Origin: Straminergon stramineum
Lineage: Eukaryota; Streptophyta; Bryopsida; Hypnales; Calliergonaceae
Reading direction: 5' to 3'
Assembly (NCBI GenBank): GCA_963920665.1
Contig: OY987265.1
Location: forward strand, 563,001-627,000
DNA length: 64,000 nucleotides
Under the pieces are notes generated by a model. That model ran no database searches and was not told where the DNA came from. It worked only from the letters and a program-made list of their open reading frames with translations. The position numbers and the translations under genes are program-made. Positions 50,944 through 61,960 of the stretch are shown one piece after another (the stretch's first letter is position 1; every line of letters begins with the position of its first letter).

Positions 50944-52194
50944 TAATATAGTGCAAGAGTGCACTATATAGAGTTTTATAAATATTTGATAAATGTAGAA
51001 CTTTGGATTTATGCATGTAGATTGCTTAGTATATATGCACCCCTAGAGTATGTCAATTTATGGGAAATTAGACATACATTTTGAATTTTTCAATGTATTT
51101 GAATTGTTTTTGAATGAATATCAATTTTTGACAAATCAAAAATATCTCTTGTTTGAGTGCAAAGTGCAATATTTCTTCTTGAATGTAGATGGCTATTTAG
51201 TTGACAAGCTTGTATGACAAATTGCATGATGTATGATGTGTGTGTGCAAAGTTTCTGAGCCCGTTCAATTTAATTTGGAATAAGTCTTGGAAGAAGACCA
51301 TTTCATTTATGATATGGAATTACTTGGACCTTCTTAGAAGTTGTGTTCCAACGATTTCATTCATATTTGAATTATCATGATGACTCGTTAAAGAAATTGT
51401 GGTTTTATTGTTTTAGTGTGTATACTTATAATGTATGAACTATGAAGAGACATAATTAGTAAATTCATTACAAATTTACAATGAAGGATTTTAAAGTAAT
51501 TTACTGAAATGATTTGTTTGAAAAAGGAAGTTGTATCTTATTCACCTGAAATCTTTGGAAGCAAACATGAAGCATGTGACCGTATTTTTGTTGGCATGTA
51601 ATTTTGAGATTAAATTGTCATATGTTTTTTTTTTTAAAAGAACTTTCCAGTAGTAAATGATTTTATCAATTCAAACAAAATTCTAACATGATTCATGAAG
51701 TGAAATCGAAAAACAAAGAGAGTGATTCAATTTTAGTGTTTTTTCAAAAAGGTTTAGGACTTTACGGCACTTGGATTTTTAGAAGCCTTTGGGTTCCCAA
51801 TTTAGACCTTCAATTTTTTTTCATTGCATTGTTTTCATAAAATGAACAAAGGAAAATAGGAAATTAAGCTCTAAATGCATGGTTCACAAAATGTATGTGT
51901 GTCCAATATTTTCCTAAACCCTAAACCGTAATAAATTTGTTATTTTGGGTACCGGTTCTTTGTATATTTATTCGAAAAATCCTTTGAAATTCTATTGTAG
52001 CACTTGAAAATGAATTACGAAAATAATTGGAAATGACTTTTCTCTTTATAAATTTGTACAATGCAATTTTCCTTTTTCTTCATTGCTAAGGACTCTTAGA
52101 AATGAGCATGAAATGTACCAAATTTCAAAAACAAAATCACATGAGAAGTTCTTTTAGAATAAAAAATTAAAGATAGAGACTAAATTCGGGGAGG
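50944..52194. other. AT-rich DNA, no gene recognised
   Basis: No frame above 60 codons. A degenerate telomere-like CCTAAACCCTAAACC occurs at about 51913. Confidence 0.65.
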
Positions 52195-52535
52195 CTTAAG
52201 CGAATGGGCGGACGGGATGGCGGATGGGCTCTAAAGACCATGGATGGCGGCGCGAACGGGGTCGGGGACAAGCGGATGAGATGGCGGATGGGCTTCAGAG
52301 ACCGCAGATGGGTTGGCGGACGGGATGGCAGATGGGCTCTAAAGACCACGGACGGTGGCGCGAATGGGGTCGGGGACAAGCGGACGAGATGGCGGACGGG
52401 CTTCAGAGACCGCACACGGGTTGGCGGATGGGATGGCAGATGGACTCCAGAGACCGCAGACGAGTTGGCAGACGAGCTCCAGAAATCGCAGACGGCGGTG
52501 CGAATGGAGTCCCGGATGGGCGGATGGGGTAAAAG
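52195..52535. repeat. Tandem repeat, 108-bp unit, about three copies
   Basis: The string GGGCTCTAAAGACC (or its variants) recurs at 52226, 52334 and 52442, a period of exactly 108 bp. Each unit has a related sub-block 64 bp in (GGGCTTCAGAGACC), so it grew from a shorter repeat. Units are rich in GATGGCGGA. All three plus-strand frames and one minus-strand frame stay open because 108 is divisible by three. Confidence 0.9.
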
Positions 52536-52650
52536 AATTTAGCCCAGGGTAAAAAATGGATTTTGAGAATGTCATAGGACGTCTAAGGGGGTCGAGTTCG
52601 TGGATGTCCGAAGTTCGGACGCTGGCAGCTACGTCAAGACGACGTGTCAA

Positions 52651-53236
52651 CCCTGGGGGAAACAAATCAAAATTCTACAACAAGGGATATCACTCGCGTG
52701 GCCAAGGAGGGCAAAGCTCATCCAACAGCTAGAGGAGACTCACATTGATTCAAACATTGTGGACACATAGAGACTGATGCAGCAGAGTAACCGCGAGGCA
52801 GTCATCTCCATCGCGGCCCTTGCCCCCTTGCCCCATGAGCCCACAACACCTTCGAGGGATTCTAAATTCAACAGGGTCCCATTTTTGGGGAGGTCAAGCT
52901 GGCACTCCCTAGAGTCAAGTCGGATCCAACTGAACCTTTGGGTGTGCCTGCTCCACCCCCTCAAAGTGGGACCCCGAACATATTTTGACGCATTTTACAC
53001 CAACTGGGGAAACAAATCAAATCAAAATTTTACAACAAGGGAAATCGCTCGCACGGCCAAAGAGGACAAAGCTCGTCTAGCAGTCGGAGGAGACCCACAT
53101 TGATTCAAACATCGTGGACATATAGAGACAAGTGTAGCGGGGTGACCACGAGGTAGTCACCTTGATCGCAGCCTCTACCTCTGTGACCCATGAGCAACAG
53201 CACCTTCGAGGGATTCCGAATTCAATAGGGTTTGGA
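52651..53236. repeat. Direct duplication, about 350-bp spacing
   Basis: The block beginning GGGGAAACAAATCAAA at about 52656 recurs at about 53006, followed in both by ACAACAAGGGA, GACAAAGCTC or GGCAAAGCTC, ATTGATTCAAACAT and CACCTTCGAGGGATTC. The second copy ends near 53233. The copies are about 80-85% alike by eye. Not recognised as coding. Confidence 0.75.
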
Positions 53237-55311
53237 GAAATTTTTGAATTCTAGAACCAAGGCATTAGTGTCAATTTCTTGCTGAGGGAATTGGCATGAA
53301 TTTGAACCTTCTGGTGTCCGCCGAGCTTTTGTGGCCGCAACGTTGGTGTCCCTTCCACCTCCTTCACGACATCTTTTGTGTGGCCTCGTGTTGTTCGCTT
53401 CCCAAGCGCACTCTCCTCCCTCTACTCTCATGTCATGGTGGATGCCACATGAGAATTTGGCAACAATGCACACACTCTTTCATATTTGAGATTCGGAATT
53501 TCAAAGGGGGAAGAGGTCAGCCGTGCCCATGAACTGGTGCTCGGCGATGTGGAGGAGGATGGAGAGGCTCGATCCGGGGGGAGGATGAGGTGGCAGGGAC
53601 CCTCAAATTAGAAGGAGGAGGTATGGGCGGGCGGCCCATGCCATGGCCGACTTCGGCACACTTGAGCCAGGTAGGGGAGGAACTGGAGCTGGCGGGGAGG
53701 GTCGTACAATCCGCTCCCCTCTTTGGAGGTTCCCTTCTCTCCAGCACCACCCTCACTTGATTCACCAAGTGTAGGCACTTTTTGGAATCTCGACCTCTCC
53801 GAGAATGTGATTGAGGAAATGCGGCCATGAAAAACTGTTGCCATGCACGCGGTGGTCGTGACTACGTAGAGACCCACAGGGCTTTACCTAGGCTTCGCTG
53901 TGCTTAGACTAGAAAATGGACGACATTTTTAATTTGCGTATCTCATGCATGTTGAAGGTCTATTATGTTTCTATCTTCATAAATTATACAAAGTAATGCT
54001 AACTGTTGATTTTAAGTCGTTAATTCCATAGCCCTTGTACCTTAATTTTCTATATGCTGAATTTCACAAACGAAGAGCATGATTCGTAACCGTAAAAATG
54101 GCTCGCTACTTCTCTACAGTTAGAGCCTTTGTTTCTTCCCAAAAGACTTCCTCTCGTGACGGAGAGTAATCACTTGTTTCTCTTAGGAGATCCATGGTTC
54201 GCCCCAAATTGTGTTTTAAGGGTAATTTAGTACCCCTATGGGATCTCATGTTTTCCTATTTGTTATATTTCACAAACACATTGGACACATTGATTTTTGG
54301 AATCATATACTTGAATTGGACAAGAAAAGGACGAAGAATGTCACTTGGAACTGGAATAATGAAATAGCAAAAATGGAATTAATACTCACAATGGCGCCGG
54401 AATTGTCTTTTTCTTGCTTTTGGTTGAAACTTGACTCCTCTAGCATGGGCTAACTTCCACCAACATTTTTTGGTGCGGGGCCATCCTCTCCACTACTTCC
54501 TCCACCAGCAAAGCGAAGGGACTTCTTTAGCTCTCCAGGTGTAGACTGAGAAGTCCTAGACACTACCTTCTTCTTGTTCATCCTGGACTTCTTTAGAGCC
54601 TTGGAGGAGGAGAAAAAAAAATTACAACACCTCTTTCTGCTCCTCATGTCAATGGGCACAAGATCAGCATTTGGGGATTCTCCAAGCATAAGGTGAAAGA
54701 ACTCTACATGAAACCTCCCTCTCCTCTCCACAACCTATGTAATGGCCACCAATTAAAATGGACATGGCGAAGTTGAGACACAAAACATATGCACTTATTT
54801 AAGCACTTCAGCCTAGGCGTACTACATGGATTCGATAAATTCCTTCGTGCTCGTCAGGCAGCCAAGCATATTAACTCCCCTTCATGGCAGAACTTTCAAT
54901 GTGCCGCTTAGAGGCAATTAAATAGGTCGAGGATTTCTAGATCAGCTAACACAATTATTTTTGCTCTTCTTCCAATGCATGGGTGACGAATCTAGTGCCT
55001 CTACTTAATGAATGGCAATAATTAAATGATGAGGCCGTTTTAGTTTTCTTGAGGTCACGGACATGCAATAAAGGACTACTTGGACGATGGTGTATAATGG
55101 GCAGCTACAGAGCTACCTCTAGCGGTGGATTTTATCACTCAAATCCGATGATTAATTATCATACCTACCCTAAGTAACGTTTTGCTCACCCAATTTGAAA
55201 TTCTAAAATGAAAGGGTACTACATAAGGCCATTTGAATTTGGATGCCTTCACTGATTCCAAAGATCCATTGCCTCTCAATGTCCCTCAGCTCCTAGCTGT
55301 GTTCCACGAGG
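53237..55311. other. No gene recognised
   Basis: A minus-strand frame of 93 codons at 54450-54731 (MERRGRFHVEFFHLML..., Lys- and Ser-rich) is the best candidate, but it has no recognisable domain. Overlapping frames on both strands at 53222-53877 are in GC-rich sequence and look accidental. The upstream end of the transposase gene at 55312 probably lies in this stretch. Confidence 0.45.
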
Positions 55312-56406
55312 ATGGCTTGTATTAGAGTGAATGGTCAAGATGCTCTGCTTGTATTTCCCGTAGACGATGGACAATTAGCCAAGGTCATGAGTCACCTCCT
55401 ATATGTACACTTCAAATTTGTAGAGTCCTCCATCTACATTGAAGAGGAAAAGTTGTCCCAGTTAGGTGAATTAGTGCAATCCATTTCGGTTGTCAAGAGT
55501 CTAGATGGAGATGGCCATTGTTGGTACCTAGCCCCAGGGAACTACAGGGCTTATGGACTTCCACTTTCCATGCTAGGGGTTTCAAGAGAAATTTGGAGTT
55601 GACAATCGGAGAACTCCACAATCGACATGCCATACATTGCACGCACGATGTCACCTAGTCCGCCTTGTGAGGGCTTCCTGCTGCTCCGTGAAAGTACAAT
55701 TCTACGGTCAGTGAAGGTAGAGAAACTAGAATCCATTATAGATTTGTCGAGTGAATCGGAAGATGAATCACCTAACATGATGCTTGAAAAGCAACAATGT
55801 CCAATCCCTTTGGAGACGAGTGAAAAGACCTACATCCACTCAGAACAGATCACCCCCTCCAATAGTCCAGCCCCATCTCTATTGTCACGTCTTCCACTGC
55901 ACCCATCATCTACTCAACAAGTCAACATAATGGAATGCTTGAAGAGATTGGCGACTGTGCGGCGTTCTCAGAATGAACTATCCAATATGGATGTCAATGC
56001 CGTGAAGCACCACCATGTGCAGTACTTGCCAACTCATTTCAACGGGGATGTCATCTTCGAATTGCCCTTGTGTCGATCTACATCCTCCTCCTTGGCGGCC
56101 AAGAACCTTGAGGGAATGGATAGGCGATACGACGGACACCTGTGGTGTAAGCTCATGACCACGAACATTTACAACTCCGACAACCTCAAGTTCCGTGAGT
56201 CATACTGCGCCAGACACCTTGCTTGTCAAAATCTTGATTGTGATTATGTAAAAAAGGCTTCCAAAATGAATGAAACAGAGTGGACCGGTTACATGATCTG
56301 TCCTTTTGCTAAAGGGGGGACTCCTCCCAAAGATTGTACTCTAGTATGCAAAGTTTGCAAGAGCCCCCCTGTGTGCTTGAATGCATGTGATGTTAGAATA
56401 TACTAC
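55312..56406 (+). pseudogene. Mutator-like transposase, N-terminal part (split gene, part 1)
   Basis: One frame from 55312 with a single TGA at 55600-55602, then open to the element. The first 96 codons have no known domain. A Ser-rich acidic region follows (DLSSESEDESPN), and then a cysteine-rich block: RYDGHLWCKL, CARHLACQNLDCDYVKKA, NETEWTGYMICPF, LVCKVCKSPPVCLNACDVRIYY. This order (CxNxxC, NETEW, CKVCKxPP, C...RIYY) precedes the MTRA...H..H motif in the same transposase type; those next residues are found at 13920 on the minus strand. Reading stops at the insertion of element C, after which only eight element-derived residues are added. Confidence 0.82.
56402..56406. repeat. Target-site half ACTAC, left of element C
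   Basis: ACTAC directly before element C; its partner (GTAGT, the reverse complement) is beside element A at 13916-13920. The 5 bp after C (59790-59794, GACAC) do not match. Confidence 0.85.
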
Positions 56407-56665
56407 TGTCACAGCGTGCAATTTTAGATTTTTTTGGTTTACCAAGTCAAGCTAACCGGAAAATACATATAGGTATCCGGAATTAGCTACGGAACCATCT
56501 AGATCTGAATAAGAAGCGGAAAATGAGATAGTGGAAAGATCTACTCAATCCAGGTTCCAAGGAGTGAACGGATAGGAGCGGATGTTTGACTGGATAGGGA
56601 TGGACCGGATACCTTAGACGAACCGGATCCGGAATGAGTCAGGATGAGGTGGCAGGGAGTCCAAC

Positions 56666-56680
56666 GGCTATAAAAGAACT
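56666..56680 (+). promoter_or_regulatory. TATA box of element C
   Basis: GGCTATAAAAGAACTGG, 262 bp inside the element end, reading toward the coding frame. Same place in A and B. In an LTR reading, this would make the first about 290 bp U3 and everything after it R-U5. Confidence 0.7.
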
Positions 56681-56939
56681 GGAGCTACCTAGATCAAACT
56701 CTTTCTCATTCTCATTTGCCCCGCGCTGTTTGTGCTCTATGTTTGCCTTTGTGCCTGTCGATTAGTTTCCCGTGATAGACTTTTGTGCTAGTGTCCGTTG
56801 CGAGACTTGTGGTCCTTGAGCGTTCAAGCTTTAATTACCGGTTGAGATCGAAGAGCGAAAGCGAGAACGAGGCGTGCGGCTAGGAGAGATAGCGAGGGAG
56901 TATCGGAAAGGGTCCCTAGCGCACCAATCCGTGTCCATG

Positions 56940-58613
56940 CCGCAGCTTAGGAGGACTAGAGGCGAATAGGCCAGTTCCAGTGTACCCCTAGTAGAGGTAA
57001 AGCTCCAGAAGGTAGTTCCGGTTGTTCCCTCCACCGAACCAGCTAAGTCCCAACTCATGGAAGACTTGAACTCCATGGGTTGCCTAGGGTTTGTAGATAA
57101 ACCCTAGGGCTTCAAAGAACAGTCCATAGTCAAAGAACTCTTGGGCAAGCTGTCCAATGAGTTTGACAACACTCCGCGAGCCATTCCACATCTGTGGATG
57201 GAAGACATGTGGAGAACCGCCTATAGTTTCCGCGTAGGAGGGCTAGGAATGGCAAGCCGGAAGGATGAGTTCTGCCATAGGAAGTTCGGGGGAGCGGTCA
57301 ACCCGAAAGACGGATACGCGGTGGACGACTGCATCGATGAGCGGCAACGCCAGCTGCTGAAATTTTTAGTTCCGGTCCTTCATCCGGAAAAACCAACGAG
57401 GGTGACTATCTCCCTCGCCAACACAATTTTTGGCTCTCTGAGAAGAGATCGGAAAGTTGACTAGGCTCGGATCATTTCCGAGCTGGTCACCCAACTCGTA
57501 GGAAGAGTGGGGAAGAGTAGGGCCACTCCGGTGTGCCCCTATCTCATGCACCTCTATCATTCACACTAGCTTCTGAGCGCACCAGAGGAGAAGAGGTGGA
57601 AGGCTCAAGAAACTCTCCTGAAATACGGAGAATCGGAAACGGATGAGGAGATGGAATCCGGTTCCGATCCCGAGGAGAACAATGAGTCAGAGGAAGAGGA
57701 GACGCCAATGCCGGTCATCAAACGGTAGAAGATGACCTCTCCCAACAAGCGGGGGAAGCCGCCCGCTCGCGACACCCCGGCCCCAAAGGAGAAGCCGGAG
57801 GTCGAGAAGACGGTGTCAGAAGAATTTGATCCCGAAGATCCATTCAGATCACTCATAAAAACCTTATGCGACATACGAGCGGATTGGGAGATGAAAAGGA
57901 AGATGCTGATAGCAATCAAGAGGATGGTGGGAGTAGCACCCGACCAGGAGCTACCGGAAAAGGTGGCGGCCTATATCTCTGATCCGGTCGAGGCTCGGAA
58001 GCAGGAAGCAGAGATCCGCCGGTTACAAGAGGAGGTGGATCGGATGAAGACGGAGATCCTGGTGCACCAAGAGAACTTCGCAGCCACCAAATCGATTGTA
58101 GAGGATGCTCAGCAGATGATGGAGTAAGTGAAGGCCACGTTCGGGGAGACCGAAACGGCCCTCACCAAAGCCAAGTTGATTGATGAGTGGGTGCACGAGG
58201 AGAAGGAGCTATCCGGTTCCCGGATGGTGCGGATCCTCAACGACTTTGCCGAGCAGGTTGAAGCGGCAATGAAGGAGGCACGAAAGGCAGCGGACCGGAT
58301 GGAGGAGAGTACCCGGATACTGCCGGAAGCAACCTACTCTCGCAGTATCCGACTCTCGAATATCTCCCTCCCGGATTCGTTCCCGGAGGTGACAGCAGGC
58401 GAGGGGAAGGATACGACCCCCAAGTCCAAGAGAACGACCCAAGCCGGCACGCTTGGAATCGCCATCGACTTGGACTCACCGTCCACGTCCACAGAAGGCT
58501 ATCTGGTTCCTCGACCTCAGGAGATCAAGAGGAGTCGGAACCTAAACGAGGTTTTTGAGCAGATGGACCCGGGAGCGGACAGCACGACCATCGGATCGCG
58601 AATAGGGACTTAG
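56940..58613 (+). pseudogene. TGTC element protein (copy C), broken
   Basis: Same order of motifs as in A and B: MPQLRRTRG, DLNSMGCLGF, DNTPRAIPHLWMEDMWRTAY, ISLANTIFGSLRRDRKVD, MHLYHSH, acidic linker, EIRRLQEEVDRMKTEILVHQ, and a tail ending ATIGSRIGT-like at 58613. Stops: TAG in the RGE-stop-ASS region, TAG after FVDKP, TAG in VD-stop-ARI (Trp in A), TAG in HSH-stop-LLS, TAG in KR-stop-KMTS and TAA in MME-stop-VKATF. Every one can be derived from Trp or Gln codons by a single C-to-T or G-to-A change, except the first, which I did not trace. Confidence 0.72.
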
Positions 58614-59789
58614 GATGTACAGGGTAGGTAGAGTAGGAACGGATACGGAAACTGTTCCGGTCCAGTGGGGAGTAGGTAGGACCGGAAAGTCTAACCGAGA
58701 TGGCGGCGGAACTTTCGCGAGTTTTCCTACCCATTTGTAACTTTTTGAAATATATATAGTTAGCGCCCGCGAGGGACGTTGGGAGTCTTCTTTTTGCAAT
58801 TCTTGTTGTACCTTTGTATGCGCTCTCTTGTTGTGTGTGTCTCCCAAGCTTGGCAGGTTTGCATGATGTGGAATTAGGAAGGTGTAAGGCAGAGTTGTGG
58901 TTAGATTTCTCCCCTTAGTGCGATAGTTTCCGATCCTTAGTGTGTGCGCAGGTTGTGTAAGTGTTGGGAGTGTATTTTAGTGCCTCAGCAAGATCTAGGG
59001 TTTTGAAGTTCCGAGTGAGATAGCCGCTGTTAGGCTAGGCGGAAAGGGAGGGTATCCTTAGTCGCGCTAGAACTCCTGGACGGGTAGTCTGGTTGAGTGT
59101 CCAACCTTCTGAGAGGTCTCATCACCGTAGTTGGTAAACGGAATGATCTTAGTTACTGTTGGAAGGGACGAGTACACTTGTAACCACCTAGCTTCGCACG
59201 GATAGGAGCTGGCATTGAGGTCGTTGTAGTAAGAACGGATCGTACGGGGGATCTCTGTGTGACCTGCATTCCGGATTGTAGTCCGGATTGCTGTGAGGGA
59301 TCAAACTGGATTCGAGTTAGTTAGGAGAGGAAGGGAGAAAACAATGGGTCTTCAACCACTATAATCCGCAAAAGGAGTGGTGGGCCTACCACTTAGAAAC
59401 CTAAGCGGCGAACCCTCTGATGGTTCAACAGAGGCAAAACTAAACCGGAAGAGTGTTGGGAAGATACGAGAACCAGTCGGAGCGGATTGGTTCAGAGTAG
59501 TACCAGGACCGGAATTGTTGAGGTCCTGGAGATTGGGAGAATTGGGTTTACTGGGGGATTTATGAATCGGATGGGAAGTAATCCGGTCCTGATCCTCTTG
59601 GTGGTTGTTTGTTTCCGGTTTTAGATCTAGGACCGAAAAGGAAGTTTTAGAGGGTGAGAGCACTTACTCGCCCAAATCAAGTAAATACTTCACAGAATCT
59701 CGTGGGTTCGATCTTTAGAGTCACTTTGTTATGCTCTAGAGTGATTTTTGTGAGCATAATAGGGAATTTACTTATCCTGTGCTGTGACA

Positions 59790-60308
59790 GACACGAATGA
59801 GCGCTTGGAACCCTTTTCGATTCTACCTCACTCTCTCCTAACCGCACGTCTTGTTCCTTACTTTCTCTCTCCGATCTCAACTGGAAATCCAAACTATAAC
59901 ACTTAAACACCACAACCCTCGCAGAAGACACTAATACAAGACTAACACGGAATGCGAACTAACAGGCACAAATAACAAGTTTAGAGCAAGGAGAACATTG
60001 AGAACGAAAAATGCAAAAGAGGTTCAACTGAGCAACCTAGCCCTTATATAGTTGTTGGCCCTCCTGCCACCTCATCATGGCCTATTCCGAATCCAATTTC
60101 TATATGATATCCGGTCCATCCCATATCCAGTCAGACATCTGCTCCTATCCATTCACTCCCTAGGACCGGATTGAGCAAATCCCTTGACTATCTCATTTTC
60201 CTTCCTTATTTATGCTCTCAATGGTTCCTTAGCTAAATCCGGATATCTATCTCTAGTTTCCGGTTAGTTTTACTAGGTAAACCAAAAAAATGACAGTTTT
60301 ATGTCGCC
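59790..60308 (+). mobile_element. Element D1, inverted end fragment of a TGTC element
   Basis: About 520 bp in A orientation: from inside the coding start region (corresponding to ...AATCCGTGTC in C, read in reverse) to the element end near 60308 (ends ATGTCGCCACA). TATA-like TATATAAGG lies on the minus strand near 60040. It directly abuts element C at one side and D2 in opposite orientation at the other. About 50 bp of the element at the D1/D2 join is missing. Confidence 0.75.
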
Positions 60309-61960
60309 ACAGTCCTCAGTGGAGGTGAAGCTCCAAAAAGTGATTCTGGTCATTTCCTCTACCAAACCAACAAAGTCCCAACTCATGGAAGATTTGACTT
60401 CCATGGGTTGTCTAGGGTTTGCAAAGAAACCCTGGGGCTTCAGGGAAGAGGTTATGGTAAGGGAACTTTTAGGTAAGTTATCCAATGAGTTCGATAACAC
60501 CATGAGAGCAGTTTTGCATCTCTAGATGGAGGAGGTCTGGAGAGCGGTGTATAATTTCCAGGTAGGCAAATTGGGAATGGCGAACCGAAAGGACGAGTTC
60601 GTCTAGGGCAAGTTCTAGGGTGTTGTCAACCCAAAGGACAACTACGTTGTAGAGGACTACGTAGACAAGCGCCACTGCCGGCTTCTACAGTTCCTCATTC
60701 CGATCCTACATCTGGAAAAGCCTACGAGGGTGATAATGTCCCTCACAAATACAATTTTCGGCGCCTTGAGGGGAGACCAAAGAGTCGACTAGGCCCAGAT
60801 CATTTTCAATCTGGTCACCTAGCTCATAGGAAGAGTTGGAAAAAGTAGGGCCACTCCCGTGTGTCCCTATCTCATCCATCTCTACCATTCCCATCAGCTC
60901 CTAAGCGTTGGAGAGGAGAAGGTGTGGAGGGCTTAAGAAGTCCTCCTGAAGTATGGAGAATCGGAAACGGATGACGAAGTTGAATCCGGTTCCGATCCAA
61001 GGGATGAGAGCAAGTCAGAGGATGAGGAGCCGACGATGCCGCTAATCAAGCAACAAAAGACGACCTCACCTCACAAGTGAGGAACGCTACCCGGTCGTGA
61101 TACCTCGGCCCCGAAAGAGAGACCAGAGGTTAAAAAGACCATATCAGAGGAATCAGATCCCAATGATTCGTTCAATCCTCTCGTCAAAATCCTCTGCGAC
61201 GTGAGAGCCGATTGGGAACTAAAGAGAAGGATGCTGCAAGCGATCGGAAAGTTGGTGGGAGCACCGCTCGACAGAGAGCTACCAGAGAAGGTGGCAAGTT
61301 GCATCTCTAATCGAGTCAAAACCTGAAAACAAGGGACAGAGATCCGTCGGTTACAGGAGGAGGTGGATCAAGTGAAGGCAGAACTCCTTGTACTCAAGGA
61401 GAACTTTGCAGCCGCTCAGTTGATGGCGGGGAAGGCTCCGAAAATGGTTGAGCAAGTGAAGGCCACATTCAGGGAAACCGGAATGGCCGCTGCCAAGGCT
61501 AAGCTATTTGATAAGAAGGTGCACGACAAGAAGCAGCCATCCGGGTCCCGGATGGTCCAGATTCTCACAGACTTTGTCGAGCAAGTTGAAGCAACAATGA
61601 AGGAGGCACAGAAGGCAGCGAACCGGATGGAGGAGAGTACCCGGATATTGTTAGAAGCCACCTACTCTCGAGGGATTCGACTCTCAAACATATCTCTTCC
61701 GAATTAATTCCTAGATGCAGCAGTAGGGGAGGGGAAAGATGCCACTCCCAAGTCCAAGAGAGCGGAGGCTAAGGCAAATTTGGCCGGTACGCCTGGGACA
61801 GCCATTGACTTAGATTCGACCCCTGGATCCATAAAAGGTGACCTGATTCCTAACCCTAAGGAGGGGGAACAGAATCGGAACTTGAACAAGATTTTCGAGC
61901 AAAGGAGCTGGGAGCGGATAGTGCCACCATTGGATCTCGGGTGGGTACTTAAGTGTGTAA
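60300..61960 (+). pseudogene. TGTC element protein (copy D), heavily broken
   Basis: Same frame order as copy C. Stops include TAG in the LHL-stop-MEEV region (Trp in C), two TAG near 60604 and 60616, TAG in VD-stop-AQI, a stop in the WRA-EVLL region, TGA in SHK-stop-GTLP and TGA in VKT-stop-KQG (from CGA). The coiled-coil part (61363-61707) is open for 114 codons: VKATFRETGMAAAKAKLFDK and GSRMVQILTDFVEQVEATMK. Confidence 0.65.

Larger units (their letters stand above)
56407..59789 (-). mobile_element. TGTC element C, 3,383 bp, opposite orientation to A and B
   Basis: Begins TGTCACAGCGTGCAATTTT and ends CTGTGCTGTGACA, a perfect 9-bp inverted terminal repeat, the cleanest of the family. TATA box at 56669-56676, plus strand. 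The left flank is the transposase gene; the right flank is a fragment of element D. The target half-sites do not match each other. Confidence 0.9.

Noticed and set aside
52204..52542. 112- and 102-codon plus-strand ORFs
   Set aside because: They read across the 108-bp repeat; repetitive Gly/Arg/Trp-rich product with no domain.
53222..53877. Overlapping ORFs of 78-103 codons on both strands
   Set aside because: No domain; opposite-strand frames of similar length in GC-rich sequence indicate chance.
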